Shown piece by piece: positions 1 through 26,334 of a stretch of 64,000 nucleotides of DNA. The stretch's first letter is position 1, and the number at the start of each line of letters is the position of its first letter. Source of the stretch: Muraenolepis orangiensis (lineage: Eukaryota; Chordata; Actinopteri; Gadiformes; Muraenolepididae); assembly GCA_027704905.1 (NCBI GenBank), contig CM051020.1:8888835-8952834 (forward strand), given 5' to 3'. Under the pieces are notes generated by a model. That model was not told where the DNA came from and made no database searches. It was given only the letters and a program-made list of their open reading frames with translations. A program made the position numbers and the translations under genes.

Positions 1-54
1 TGTTTCTTAATCGCTTTCATCCCGCCTTTATCCTATTGGCTCACCAAGCTTCAG

Positions 55-2305
55 AAGTTGCTGACCATGGACCCCATCCGTAGGATCACGTCTGAGCAGG
101 CCATGCAGGACCCTTACTTCCTGGAGGAACCCCTGCCCACTTCCGAGTGAGTCAGACGCACCAGAGAATTCCCCTGCATATGCATATTTTAAGCCGTTGT
201 TCAAATATACACTGAATAATTAATGTCTGGATTTTTCCACCAAATACTCCAAATATATATCTGCTCGGCCGTGACGCCACACTGAGAACTGCAGGATCTC
301 TGTACCTATCCTGATATAGTGTTTTGTATCGAGTCAAACGTGGTCATGCAGAGAGCTAAACGTCTGCACCCAAACTCCTACCATCGCCTTTTTGCGATTA
401 ACCCCACCTCCCCCACTCTCCTCAGTGTGTTTGCAGGCTGCCAGATCCCCTACCCCAAGAGGGAGTTCCTGACGGAGGAGGAGCCAGAGGACAAGGCAGA
501 GAAAGTCAGAAATGTGCGTTGCCTCCCATCTTCTATCTCTATCGTTCAATCTGGTCTGTAGTCCACACACTGAATCACACTGAGGCGGACACCGCCCACC
601 ACCCTATTATACCACCAGCCGTGAGTTGTGATTAGTTGTTACAGGCCGTTACAAAATTGTCACGTGACTTCAATTATCTGTGACTCGGTGACATCACACA
701 GTGGGAGTGTCCACCCAGATATACAGTATATGGTGGATGGGTCAGTCTACCAGTTTGTACCTGTCCACTGGGTCGGCAGGTCGATGGATCTAGTCATCAT
801 ATATATTTGGGTGGACACTCCCACATGTGATGTCACTGTGTTAATGACAATTTTAGTCTCATGACAATTTTGAAACGGCCCTTTATAATGGATAATCACA
901 CTCACACCTGGTGGTGTAATAGGTGCCCCTTTAAATGATAATGATAACGATAGTTCATTGCATTTATTTAAGATAAGAGGATACTGATCCCAGACGGGGA
1001 AACTCCTACAGAGACAATACAAGACAGAGAGATAATGCAAAGACAAAGAGACATTCAGGGTCACATCATCATCTATGGACCAGACCGAGGGCCGCCACGA
1101 GGGAACTTCTGTCCAGGAACATTAACCTGAAGGGGGGGGGGGGGTGTATATAGATTAGATTAGATTAAAATTTATTGTCATTGTACAGAACATGTACAGT
1201 TAATAATTTAGCATCTAACCAGAGTGCAAATGTTGCAGTAAAGTGCATGGTAATATAATACAATTTACAGTTTAAATGTACAGGTTAAAAGACAGTCATA
1301 AGGTATAAATGTGATATGAGCATAATAATAGGTATATGTATATACAGGTAAGTGAGAATTTAAGAAGGAGTGTATGCTATTATTGAAAGCAGGATACAAA
1401 TATATAGATGTAAATGTATATACAAGTGAGCATATATAAATGTATGGCAAATATAAATGTATATGTATATACAGGAGTAGGAGCAGTTCTATCAACAGAT
1501 TTAAATATATATATATATATGGCAGGTACAGTAAACGGGTATCTTAGTAATACATATGTAAACTATAGAGAGGTAGGTAGTTGTATAAAGCTTTTCAGGG
1601 CACTCCAGGTGCTTTACATGGTGAATATGAGTGACATCCTCCCTGCTGGTTGATGAAGGCTGTGTGTCCGGCGTGTCTCGTACACATCCACAGAAAAACC
1701 AGCAGCAGCAGCAAGGCAACAACCACACCAACGGGGCGGGGCATACGGGTAACCCTGACAACAGCCATGCCCAGGGCCCGCCCCTGAAGAAGGTGCGAGT
1801 GGTGCCGCCCACCACGACCTCGGGTGGCCTCATCATGTCCTCGGACTACCAGGTGTGTGTGTGTGTGTCTGTCTGTCTGTGTCTCTCTCTCTACCAGTCT
1901 GTCTGTGTCTCTCTCTCTACCTGTCTGTCTGTGTCTCTCTCTCTACCAGTCTGTCTACCTGTCTCTGTCTCTCTCTCTCTACCTGTCTCTGTCTCTCTGT
2001 CTGTCTGTGTGTCTGTGTGTCTCTCTACCAGTCTGTCTGCTTGTCTGTCAGTACAGGAATCGGACACAAAATCAATGTTCAAATGTATTATATTTGTTCT
2101 TTTGTTATTATATGAAGTCTTAAAGAGTTTCTCTAGTATTTACATCACTTTTTATTTTATTTTACCCCCACTCCAGCGCTCCAATCCACATGCTGCCTAC
2201 CAGAACCCGGGACCAAGCACATCACTGCCCCAGAGCAGCATGGGGTATTCCTCCACCTCCCAGCAGCCGCCCCAGTACTCCCACCAGCAGACCCACCGCT
2301 ACTGA
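55..2305 (+). CDS. cdk8: CDK8, C-terminal four exons (partial)
   Basis: Cyclin-dependent kinase 8 is the kinase of the Mediator CDK module in the nucleus; with cyclin C it phosphorylates RNA polymerase II and transcription factors. Only the 3' end lies here: exons 55-146, 426-504, 1694-1852 and 2177-2305, 152 codons plus TGA, all joining in phase at GT-AG sites. The first exon encodes the end of the kinase domain (KLLTMDPIRRITSEQAMQDP). Then come DVFAGCQIPYPKREFL, a glutamine run (NQQQQQGNNHTNG), PPLKKVRVVPPTTTSGG, and the diagnostic end QPPQYSHQQTHRY. The tail matches CDK8 rather than the longer tail of CDK19. The third exon's donor opens directly into a TG-rich tract (1851 onward). The upstream kinase exons lie outside the window. 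Confidence 0.96.
600..926. mobile_element. Foldback MITE-like element in a cdk8 intron
   Basis: The arms 600-725 and 800-926 are imperfect reverse complements over most of their length. They contain an exact 16-base inverted match (701-716 against 809-824) and further matched blocks around the AAAATTGTCA and GTGACATCAC motifs. About 75 bases separate the arms. There is no ORF, so this looks like a non-autonomous DNA transposon. The family is not identified, and a target-site duplication could not be fixed by eye. Confidence 0.7.
1135..1560. repeat. AT-rich repeat remnant in cdk8 intron
   Basis: A G-run is followed by short GATTA repeats and a long AT-rich stretch with many TATA/TGTA motifs, including TTTATTGTCATTGTACA. 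That phrase is typical of degenerate fish non-LTR element ends. No coding signal is seen; the family is uncertain. Confidence 0.35.
1852..2060 (+). repeat. TG/TC-rich minisatellite at cdk8 splice donor
   Basis: Repeats built on TCTCTCTCTACCTGTCTGTC start immediately after the cdk8 exon ending at 1852, so the intron's donor GT is the first GT of a GTGTGTGTGT run. Reading frames through it give only low-complexity SLSVCLSV peptides and are not genes. Confidence 0.85.
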
Positions 2306-3094
2306 ACAGCCCCTCCTCCTCACCTCGCCCCCCACCCCCCCACCTACCAAAACCCCAACGGACCTCACCTCACATAACACACCGAAACCCTCCCAGGGTG
2401 AGGTGAGGTGGAGGGGGGGGGGAGCCGGCGGCGTGTTTAGCAGGTGCAGCAGCCGACCACCACCACCCCCATCCCCACCCCCCCCCCCCCCCCCCCCCCC
2501 CTCACGCCACATAAAGGTGACCGAACCATGGAAACGATCCACATATCTTCCGCACACACACGCACACACACCCCCCCCCCCCCTGCTTCAGGCAGGATTA
2601 ACGAGGAATAAGAGAGAAGAGAAGAAGAAGAATGAACACGACCCCTTCCTCCCTTCCTCCCTTCCTTCCTTCCTGTGCCACTTGTTTGCTCATCAGCTGA
2701 TCATTGCCACAAGCATGACTACGCGAGTGGACAGCCGGGTGTATTTTTAGTTGATTTTAGTCCTTTTTTATTTTTATTATTTTTGTTGGGGTCAGGCTGA
2801 CGACACGTAATAAACAAGTAACAGCCGCGACTTCTCCGTTAGGGGTGGGGGGGGGGCGGGGGGGGGGGTGTCCCTGCCTCTGGATGAGTCAGAGAAGTCA
2901 GAGGAGACTTAACGCTGCTAGTGACTGCCAGCAATGACAGACACCCCCTCCCCCCCTCTCTCTCTCTCTCTCGCTCCGTCTCCCCCCCCTCTCTCGCTCC
3001 ATCTCCCCCCCCTCTCTCTCCATCTCCCCCCCCCCTCTCTCTCTCCATCTTCCCCCCCCCCCCCCTCCTGTCTGCCTGTAGCCGTAGCTCAGTC

Positions 3095-3125
<31 letters not shown>

Positions 3126-3770
3126 TGGGGCGGGGGGGGGGGGCCACCTCCCGGCCTTATCCGAGGACTGAGCTGCTGTGAACGCTGTGCTTGGGAGGCT
3201 GTGGCTTCTGTCAAGGATGGAAATTTTACAAAAAAAATGAATTTTTAGTCATTTCAGTTTTTGTTTTTGTGTGGGGGGGGGAAACCCCCACCGGACCGTG
3301 TGGATAGTTGGACGGGACATGCATTTTACTGTATTGTATTAAGATTTTACACGGTGCAAGTATCCTGACAATAAAAATGGAGCCATTGGCATTGCGTCTG
3401 TGGGTCTGTGCGTTTACACAGAGGGACCTCCGAGAGCAGAGCAATGGGTTTAATAGTTCAACCAAAATGTATGTTCATATCCGTGTGGTTGCCGTGTCTT
3501 TTCAGAGCTTACTAAAACACCAGCAGGTCTCGTAGAAATGTGTTTGGGTGTGTGATTTTTCAGAACCCACTGAATCTGGGCATGCTACGATTTTGAGTCT
3601 GCTTGTATCCTGTGCATAAATTGTATGTGTAAAGCAATATGGATTTACAGCCTATAATTGATATTGCAAGAACCCCTGTTTATTATAATTTGTATATAAT
3701 CTAGTGATTTGCCGTAGGCATTCGTGGGGTTTTTTTCTGTCCGTTTTATGAAATTAAATGAATACACTTT
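2306..3770 (+). other. cdk8: CDK8 3' UTR with several poly(A) signals
   Basis: There is no ORF of merit between the cdk8 stop and the wasf3 promoter. AATAAA occurs at 2809-2814 and 3370-3375, and an ATTAAA near 3753 lies in AT-rich sequence, so alternative 3' ends are likely. The UTR carries long C runs (about 2478-2502), TC and TG microsatellites (2955-3124) and a G run (3130-3142). The true end is not determined by sequence alone. Confidence 0.6.
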
Positions 3771-4324
3771 ACACACCAAAAGGGCTTTATTGTCCAAAAC
3801 CGTAACCTACATACCACACTCCGCAGACTCTCCGACTAACAATATGTAACCTGCTTGTATTTGTGCTTTCTATTTATAGCTAGCTCTTTGTCAGCAGTCC
3901 AGGTATCCATACCATGCGCAGTTTACTGCTCCCTTATTGCTCCCCTATTGCAAGAACAGAACAGTACCGAACAGAAAACAGCATCCCTAATCATGGACCA
4001 CTCGTTGCATCCCTCTCTGCAACACACCCTCCCTGAAGCCGATTGGCTGGCTTCTATTTGGGTGAGAAGAAGACTGCGATTTCACTTTCGGGGAAAGGAT
4101 CGTGGGGAAAGGAAAATATCGGCCAAATCCTCACGTCTGCCCAACGTGTTACTTTCATGTTCTAAATGTTTAGTCGAGAATGGGCACAGAGACTCGGGCC
4201 CCATAATCTCTTCTTCTTCTTCAGCACACACCCAGATTCACCCCGCCCTTTCCCCATTCTTAACACCGCGTCGGGGAGATGAGAAATACCCCTCCCCCCA
4301 CCCCCCCTGGTGGCCGTTACCCAC

Positions 4325-4440
4325 GCGTCATTGGTCGGTGAGCCCGCCCGTCACTTGTTAAATCCCCTTCCGCGGAGACGCGATTGGTGGTCGGGACCGA
4401 CGGCGTCCCGCCCACCAATGAACCGTTCGGAGTGGCCAGT
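4325..4440 (+). promoter_or_regulatory. Probable wasf3 promoter (CpG-rich, CCAAT boxes)
   Basis: A GC- and CpG-rich block holds three CCAAT boxes: inverted ATTGG at 4330-4334 and 4383-4387, and direct CCAAT at 4415-4419. A further inverted box lies at 4042-4046. Their spacing of about 30-55 bases is typical of NF-Y promoters. No TATA box is obvious. It sits just upstream of the probable first exon of wasf3. Confidence 0.6.
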
Positions 4441-4565
4441 CTGCTGGGGGGCGACCGACCGACCGACACACAGGCGGCGGCGGAGGAGGCGGCGGAGGAG
4501 GATGGCAGACGGCACCTAACGGGACATGCGGACCAGCTGGATTCTTCTAATATCCCAAGAAGCCG
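4440..4565 (+). other. wasf3: Probable 5' UTR exon 1 of wasf3
   Basis: The block is CpG-rich with a CGG/GGA repeat core and ends in the donor GAAGCCG|GTGAGG after 4565. The likely partner is the acceptor CCCTGCAG at 10780-10787, upstream of the wasf3 start codon. It contains a six-codon uORF (4502-4519) and a second ATG at 4526 whose frame stays open into the next exon. The transcription start is not determined. Confidence 0.5.
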
Positions 4566-6270
4566 GTGAGGAGGAACAAAAAAAATAAACAGTACTTTTG
4601 CGTTGAGATAAATAACACGTCTGTCTCGTGTCCACGGCGTGTTGGTATGCGTGGGATTGTTCTGTATTTTTATTTTTTTTATTCATATAAATCAACCAAA
4701 GTGTTGGGGTCGACCGCAGCAGCAGATCACAAGCTAGCTACCACCGAGTGGTCCCTCGCAGCCGGGGTTCGAGTCCCGTCCCCCCGTCCAGTTGGGGTCT
4801 TATACATCGGAGATGGGTCTCGGTGGCTGGGAGCTGTGGTAACACACAGGGCACTTCCCACCCCCATAATGTGCAACTTTAGCCAAATAAATGGTTGGCG
4901 AAGTACCACTATACATATATACATATGTGTTGGTTGTATGAACGATGTGTGAATGACTATATCGTGTAATCTGCTCACATAACGCTGTAATTGGATCGGT
5001 CGATCAATTGGATTACCGTGCTTTTAAAAACGGAGATTGATACACAGATGTGGGTCACACCGTCGTTAACTAAACGCGACGGTGCGGAAGGCTGATTGAT
5101 CACTGCCCAGTCGCTTTACGGCTCGGTGTGTGTTTGGTTTGTGTGTGTGTGTGTGGGTGTGCTCTGTGGGTGTGTGTGTGTGTGTGTTCTGTGTGTGTGC
5201 GTGTGAGGGCAGTGCGTGTTTTATTTAAGTGGTGTGTGCGTCTCCGCCGGTTCCTATAGTTTTGGAGATAGAAAGTGATCGAAAGTGGTTCATGAATCGG
5301 GAATTACTATACATATACTATTGATTTTTATTGAAATAAGCCGACAGCTGGACTACTATCATCATGTCAACTTTACATACAGCAGATAAAAACATGTTAT
5401 ATTATATTAGAAAGCCTACTACATACACACACACACACACACACACACTAGTGAATGGAAACTTGAGTAAATATACTATACACACACGAGAGATTCGAAT
5501 GACCTTGATGCATGTATTTGTAATGTAATAATATAATGCATATATTTCCCTGGTCTACTCAATGGCTACTTCTACTCCTATCTACTAGTACACCACACAC
5601 ATTACACATTATATTATACTGTACGTTTTATACTGTTCAATTCATATATACGGTACTTACTTATGTACATTTGTGTAGTTGTTTTGTATTTAGGTAATTT
5701 TTGGTAATTTTAGTCTAAGCTGGCAATAACGTGTCACTGTACATTGTACATTGTACCTTACACGTGATCTTCTTGATAGAACCGATACGTTTCAGAGGAC
5801 ATCGCCAGTGCCAGTGACCCCTCCGTCATCCTGCCACGCTACTACTACATCTACTACTACATCTACTACTGCATGAGACCATTTTGGTCTCATCCTGTCA
5901 TTCTTAACGTCAGATTTAGGGCACTGAAACCTGACGTTATCTCGTTTTGCATTATTCACAATATCCACGCTAGCAAAGCTGAACACAAACGCATGTAGGC
6001 GTGCACTGGTCACATCAATTAATCATGTCTCCCCTGTCAGAACGTAATGGACTTCTCACATCCGTACTTAAAACGTCTTGCGTGCGTATGTGTGTGTGTT
6101 GCCAGGATGTCTTCTCTCTGAAGTTCAAAGGACATGTGCCCTGCTGATTGGTCTGTTTATAGGCTCCTAATGGGACATTCTAGAAGCCACCTGGTGTGCG
6201 TGTGTGTGTGAGTGTGTGTGTGATCTTGTGTAAGAGGGCATGTGTGTGTTTGTACGTGATCTTGTGTGAG

Positions 6271-6326
<56 letters not shown>

Positions 6327-6368
6327 GACATGTAGTGTGGAAACACATGGGTGTGACAGCGAGGAGAG

Positions 6369-6417
<49 letters not shown>

Positions 6418-6641
6418 ACACAGATAGACAGATAGACAGAGAGAGAGGGTGCTTTGGCAATGTTGTCCATGCCAATGAAGCCCTTTCAATCTTGAATCTG
6501 GTATGGATGAGCAAGCTACAGGGAGAATGAGTTGGTAGGGACATGGTCTTTTTTTAATTTATTTTTTGTTATAAGCTGAGGCACAATTACCACAAATGCT
6601 GCTTACATTTAAGCATTTTCCCTCAACCAACTGAATGCATG

Positions 6642-6754
<113 letters not shown>

Positions 6755-6989
6755 AAAGGCCAGAGAGGGAGAGTGAGTGTGTATGTGCATGCATTGGACC
6801 ACTCGTGCGGTTGCCGTGCGAACGGGGTTCCTTTGTCCCGGGGAACCTTTCAATGGCTTCCCCCGGCAGTCCCCCCCCCCCACACACACACGCACACACG
6901 ATGAAACGCACACACACATGATGACAAACACACTCACACACCTCTCCCTCTAGATCACTTTCTCAATCACACTCACTATTTCTCTCACT

Positions 6990-7083
<94 letters not shown>

Positions 7084-7854
7084 CCCTCCTTTCTCTCTCA
7101 CACTCCATCTCCCTCACTCTCTCTTGCTCTGTCTGTCACACACACACGCTCTCCCTCTCTCTCATACGCATACACTTGCCTGCCCCCTCTCTTTTTCACA
7201 GACAAACCCCCCATGCCCCCAGCGCCTCATTATCGTGCATCACTGATGTCATTGTCATGCTAGTCGGGGGGGGGAAGCAGAAGAGAAATCAGCCACCTAG
7301 TTTCCGTCATCCGGTGTAGGAGACGTGCTCCTCGTTCGGGCACGCTTGGTCATTTCGGGGGGGGGGGGCTGTGTGTTTCTGCACAGTGTCTTTTACACGG
7401 TACACGGTGAGATGGTGATGATGATGTCATCAACTCCCCCCTTTGTTGTTCCTCACATTGTGTGTGTGCATGTGTGTGTGATCTTGTGTAAGAGGGCGTG
7501 TGTGTGTGTGTGTGTGTGTCTGTGTGTCTGTGTGTGTGTCGGGTCCTTGTGGGTCCTCAGAAGGGCCCCTGGTGCAGCAGGCTTGTGTGGAGGCTGCTGA
7601 TGACACAGAAACCCAATGCCTCCTATTCTGAGGCTGTGAGAGAGAGAAAGAAAATGATAGGTCAGTGTTTGTCGATATACCCATGAATGCCCGCCCAGAT
7701 TTGCACTTCATTTGTGTGTGTGTGTGTGAGTGGGCATGTTTTTGTGGGCATTTCTTTCTCTACTGTGTGTGTGTAGAAATGTATGTGTGTGTGTGTGTGT
7801 GTGCTGTGTCTCCAGTACTTGCATGTGTGTGTGTGTGTTGTGTGTGTGTGTGTG

Positions 7855-7985
7855 TGTGAGAATGTTGTTGGCTATGTGGGTGGGTGGGTGGGTGTGTGTG
7901 AGTGAATGTTGTTGGCTATGTGGGTGGGTGGGTGTGTGTGAGTGAATGTTGTTGGCTGTGTGGGTGTGTGTGCGTGTTTATAGTT
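7855..7985 (+). repeat. Short minisatellite in a TG-rich tract
   Basis: Three imperfect copies of a unit of about 36 bases (GAATGTTGTTGGCTATGTGG followed by GGTGGGTGTGTGTGAGT) sit within TG-rich sequence. The structure suggests expansion by slippage. Confidence 0.7.
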
Positions 7986-8559
7986 GGCTGTGTGTGTCAG
8001 GGGTTCTGAATGGTGTCCTTCCGGCAGCTTCTTGGCCCGTGTGTGTGTATATTGTTCTGACCCAGTGTGTGCACAGGAAGCAGAGCTGTGACACTGGGAG
8101 GACCAGGAAGCAGTGGCGGGTGGAGACTACAAAAACAGGAAATAGGAAGAGGCTCAGATAAGATGGCCACCCCAGTGCACCCTGGGATTGTACTTTCCTC
8201 CATTAAGGTTTTCTCATTAGCCGGGTTTAGCACTGATTGAGGAACAGCCGGTGAAAGGGGTTCAGTGGTTAAAAGTCATCATTGTATTGTCTTTCCAAAC
8301 TATTTTTACTCACCATCTTTACTCACACCTTTTACATTGTTGGTACAGTTTGTATCATGTTTTAAAATAGACACCTTTTGGGCAAGGTGAGATTTCCACA
8401 TTCAAACCCCAGTGAATCTTCACTTTGACTCTACCAAAGGGGATCGGCCCAATGAAGAAGGTTGTTGACTATCATTATTATTATTATTATCAGTATTTAC
8501 AATACACCAGTGTACATACATCTTGTTTCTGTATTTTGTACTTAGCTGGATTCAGTTTA

Positions 8560-8880
8560 CTGTGTAATCTATCTATCATAACATTGTCATTAACAATACA
8601 CTATCGTACTTTGCTGGACCTTCTGGACTCATTACAGTTACTGCACTGTACTGCACTGTATTCATGATGCTGCTGCACTACTGGCACTTTAAATGCTTTT
8701 AAATCTTTTTGCACAATTCAAAACATGTACATATCATCCGTCACTATGTTGTTATAGTATTGTTAAAAAAATTCATACTGCGGGAGGGAATGGGGAGTAA
8801 GCATTCCATTCGTACTTGTTGCAAATGGCAACTAAAACATCTTGTATCTTGTATCTTGTATCAGCTCCACCACAAACCCG
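8560..8880 (+). mobile_element. Non-LTR retrotransposon 3'-end fragment
   Basis: It shares long stretches with 63890-63990 (CTATC-TACTTTGCTGGAC, CTGCACTGTA, CATGATGCTGCTGCACTACT) and with 37428-37500 (GGGAGGGAATGGGGAGTAAG). The same family also appears near 35373-35450 and 37665-37835. At 63809-63880 its frame reads RFKDSLYPQAVRLLNCWES, the usual end of a fish LINE reverse-transcriptase ORF. This copy is a non-coding 3' remnant. Confidence 0.6.
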
Positions 8881-9510
8881 GGCCACTGAGCGTGGACCAA
8901 TACAGTACAGCTGCTCTTCAAGCACCACATGGTGGCATGGGGTCTCTTGTACTGTATGTGTATCTGGAGACCAGCTGGTCAGACCGGTGACTGCTGTCAC
9001 CAGTTCCCGGGATGAGCTGGCAGGCCTCCTTCTTAATGCTTTCTCAATCTCCCACGTCCCTGGACCAAAAGTGCAGACACGCGCGCGCAGACGTATAGTT
9101 GCGTCAAGCCAAGTACATTTGATTTGAAAAGCCCTGAAGTTGGATTCATACTTGTGCCCGTGAGACGTCCATTTCACCATGCGCCCCATATCCGCGCAGC
9201 CCAAAATGTGTGACTGTTTCGACTGTACTCACAGCAAGCGCTAACTGACTGCTCCACATCCGACTAAATGGACGCTTGTCCTGACGAGAGGTCGTGCAAA
9301 GGAGATCCGCCATTACCAGCATTTGTAGAATCCGTCAATTAAAGAATATAAAGACAGCCAAACTGGGTTGACCTCTTGGCAACAAAAAGAATAACTTCTT
9401 CTTCTTCTTCTTCTTGACTTTTAATGGCGGTTGGAAAAAACCCCCGTTATGGTGCGTTACCGCCACCACCAGGAATGGAGTAACAAATGGCTTCACAGGC
9501 CATGAAACTG

Positions 9511-9745
9511 GTAAATGGACTGCATTTATATAGCGCTTTCCACCAAAGTGCCGTACAACTACTGCCTCACATTCACCCATTCATACACCGACGGCGGTGT
9601 CAGCCATGCACGGAGACAGCCAGCTGGTCAGGAGCGGTTAGGGTAAGGGTTGTCTTGCTCAGGGACACCACCTCGACACGTGGCTAGGAGGAGGAACCGG
9701 GGGAACGAACCAGCAACCTTTGTCTGCCTCCTGAGAGCCCTCTAA
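9511..9745 (+). repeat. Fish interspersed repeat (ATATAGCGCTTT type)
   Basis: It begins AAATGGACTGCATTTATATA and continues GCGCTTTCCACCAAAGTGCC, a high-copy opening that I recognise from fish genomes, and runs to the GAACCAGCAACCTTTG region. No ORF is seen. The class is not resolved here. Confidence 0.5.
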
Positions 9746-9806
9746 AGAGCAAGGAAAAACACCCTTAATCGTCAAGGAAGAAACCCTGAGCTCACTGCTT
9801 CCAGGG

Positions 9807-9959
<153 letters not shown>

Positions 9960-10218
9960 ACCTACTTCTATGGATACAGAGGTATCTGCAGTGTGCGTCG
10001 TGTTTATGAGGAGCGTGCACGGCTTGCTTCCGTAGCTGTCACGTGCATGAGGATGTGCCAGAGGTGTTCTTCACAACCTCTGTACACGGGCACATGTTTT
10101 TACTGCCTGGCTCAAGTCATCTCGGGTAGCCTGGAGGTACTGAACCCAGTGGGGAAGGAGGGAGAGAGCGAGAGACTCTTTCCTGCTGCAGGATCGTTCT
10201 CTTTGAACTGTGGCTGTG

Positions 10219-10706
10219 ACCCTCACCCCCTCCTCGCACACCAACCCAGAGGGCTGTGACCCTCACACAATAACCCAGAGGGCTGTGACCCTCAGACACT
10301 CCTCACACACTAACCCAGAGGGCTGTGACCCTCACCCCCTCCTCGCACACTAACCCAGAGGGCTGTGACCCTCACCCCCTCCTCACACACTAACCCAGAG
10401 GGCTGTGACCCTCACCCCCTCCTCACACACTAACCCAGAGGGCTGTGACCCTCACCCCCTCCTCACACACTAACCCAGAGGGCTGTGACCCTCACCCCCT
10501 CCTCACACACTAACCCAGAGGGCTGTGACCCTCACCCCCTCCTCACCCTAACCCAGAGGGCTGTGACCCTTACACACTAACCCAGAGGGCTGTGACCCTC
10601 ACCCCCTCCTCACACACTAACCCAGAGGGCTGTGACCCTCACCCCCTTCTCACACACTAACCCAGAGGGCTGTGACCCTCACCCCCTCCTCACCCCCTAA
10701 CCCAGA
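10219..10706 (+). repeat. 40-bp minisatellite before wasf3 exon 2
   Basis: About twelve copies of a 40-base unit, ACACACTAACCCAGAGGGCT followed by GTGACCCTCACCCCCTCCTC. There are single-base variants and a few shortened units. It ends about 80 bases before the acceptor at 10787. The period is not a multiple of three, so it is not coding. Confidence 0.93.
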
Positions 10707-10890
10707 GGGATGTCAGGGGTCAGTTTGTCCCAATCGATTCCCATGTAACAGTAGCCCTCCATTTCCCTTGTGTTTCTCCCCCTGCAGACGGAGCGAGGCG
10801 TATGCGTCACAGTGTGTGTGTGTAGGCGTGTGTGTCTGTACGCGTGTGTGTCTGTACTTGTAGGTGTGTGTGTGAGAGGGAGTCCGCACC

Positions 10891-23835
<12,945 letters not shown>

Positions 23836-25949
23836 ACCTCGGCCGTTGTGTCTCTCTTTGTTTTATTGTTATTTGTGTATTAACTGTCGTCATAGAGACT
23901 ACTTGTATCATATATATATATATATATATATATATTTGAGAGTTCATTTCTCCCATGGGGACTGTACAGCTTCAGGAGCCCTGTTGCCAGGGACAACAGG
24001 GCAGTGCAGAAAGGGGGGGGGCAGTGAGCCAGAATGAGGACGGACGGAGAGACAGACGGACGGACGGAGAGACAGTTGTTATGCACAGCACATTCTTTTA
24101 ATACAAAAATGAACAAGGTTCAGTCTCAGTGGAGCGAACTAACCAAAGCAATATAGAGATATAGAGATATGTATATACTGTATAAAGTACCACTAACACT
24201 TTTGGAAAAATATACACCACGTCCACAACAATGTCTTACAATATCTCAGTTTTAGTTAGTGCATGTTGATTATCGTTTTTCTTTTTTTTGTATACGTTTC
24301 CTTTTTGCAGATACTTAAATTGTTGTGCCATTTTTCGTCTCGCACGCCCCACCCTCCCCAACCAAAAGAAATAAAGTGCATTTCACATTGAAGAAGAAGA
24401 AGAAGAAGAAGAAGAAGAAGGTCTACACACACAAAGTCTACACAAGATGCTCCCCCCCCCCCTCCCTCCCACCTTAACCCACCACCCCTCTCACACACTC
24501 ACTCACACACACTGTCAGGCCTTGAGTGTTTGATATTTAGCTCTAGATTGGTAACCCCCCCCCCCCCTCTCAATCACACACACACACACACACACTTCAA
24601 CCAGATGGTTGCGACAAAGTACAATGAAAACAGTAACACACACAGAAACACGTGCTTGGCTCCGTCCACTGCCCTTGTTCAACAGAGAGTGGCGGTCAGA
24701 ACCAATGCCGGGTTTTCTTTTTTTTTGTTGAAGTTTTTAGTTGTTTTTTTTACTATTCTTGGATTTAAAGCCCTTGTTCACATCTGCTCAGACGAAGACG
24801 TTTCGTCTCCGATCTTCCCAGATGCCAGATTGACATTAACTATAGGCTACATGTTCACCATGCACACAAACTGATAACCCCCACCCCACACACACCCACA
24901 CACTTCAGTATCCAATCGTCTACACTCATCCTTTAAAATCAGCCCAGTGCATATCGAAAGCACATACAGTTCAAAACGCAGAAAAGTTCAAAGAAAGCAC
25001 AAAAAGTCTTCATCCCCCCCCCCCCCCCCCAACTTGCTTTGGTTGCACCATGCGAGGTGGTGTGTGGAGTGCTGCCTCTGGAAAAGCATGCGGCTGTATT
25101 TACAAGAATCGAATTGGTTTTGTTTTTCACCTCAAATAACGGAGTACATTCAGAAAAAGGCTTTACAGCGCCGTAGAATTACAACATCAGAGTCCGAATG
25201 ACTTCAGAGTCGGACTTTGTTAAGTGGAAAAAAATATATAACTTTTTTCAATTAATATAACAAAATAGATACTCTCGCAAAAGGGAAAGGAACAAGGGTT
25301 TGAGATGACTGCTGTTTTTTTTTTGTTATTTCTCACGTCACGTCAGTCGGACCAGTTGGTGCTTGTTAATTAATGACAGCGATCAGTCTGACACTGTGCA
25401 CAAGCTAACACACGCACACACACACCCCTACACTTATACACACGCACAACCACGCACACAGACAAACATACACACAGGCTACATTCCAGTACTCGGATTT
25501 CTGCTTTTTCCGCACAATTTCCCCCCTTTAAGTATGTTTTTAAAACATTCGTCTCCTCACGAAGCCAACGATTGTACACGGTTGTACATTTGGGAGTCTA
25601 GCGTCGCCACGACTCTGTCTGAAACACCGTCGGGTGATGGAGGGAATTGCAACGGAGAGGCGTCCCCTCCGTATTCGGAAGCGGGCCTGTGTGTGTGTGT
25701 GTGTGTGTGTGTATTTAGCTCATAAAATGTTGAGGTCACGTGACGCAGACGGCCTGCTCTGCTCAGCAGCAGTGCGTTGGAGGAGATGACCAAGAGAGAA
25801 GAAGAAGACATCCCCCCCCCAAAGAAATAAACCAGGACTACTGAGATTCCACCTCCCAGAAGACGCTTCCGCTCACTTGAAAGTGGCTGGAGTTCCCCTG
25901 GAGAGAGAGTCTGTCCCATATAGTCCTCCTGCAGCTCTGCACATGCTCA

Positions 25950-26096
<147 letters not shown>

Positions 26097-26242
26097 CACT
26101 CAGAACCAGGTCACTTTTCTCATCGGACAGGAAGACTGGCAGCATTAACCTTAAAAGGTCAGGGGTCAGCAGGAAGTTGTCAGAGCCGTGTGTCTCTGCT
26201 CCGGAGAGAGAGAGACAGACAGAGACAGAGAGAGAGAGAGAC

Positions 26243-26334
<92 letters not shown>

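Noticed and set aside
3855..4361. 168-codon frame upstream of wasf3
   Set aside because: No recognisable domain; it runs through the CCAAT promoter region and looks like chance.
10219..10706. Interstitial telomere repeat (CTAACCC motif)
   Set aside because: The CTAACCC occurs once per 40-base unit and is not tandem TTAGGG.
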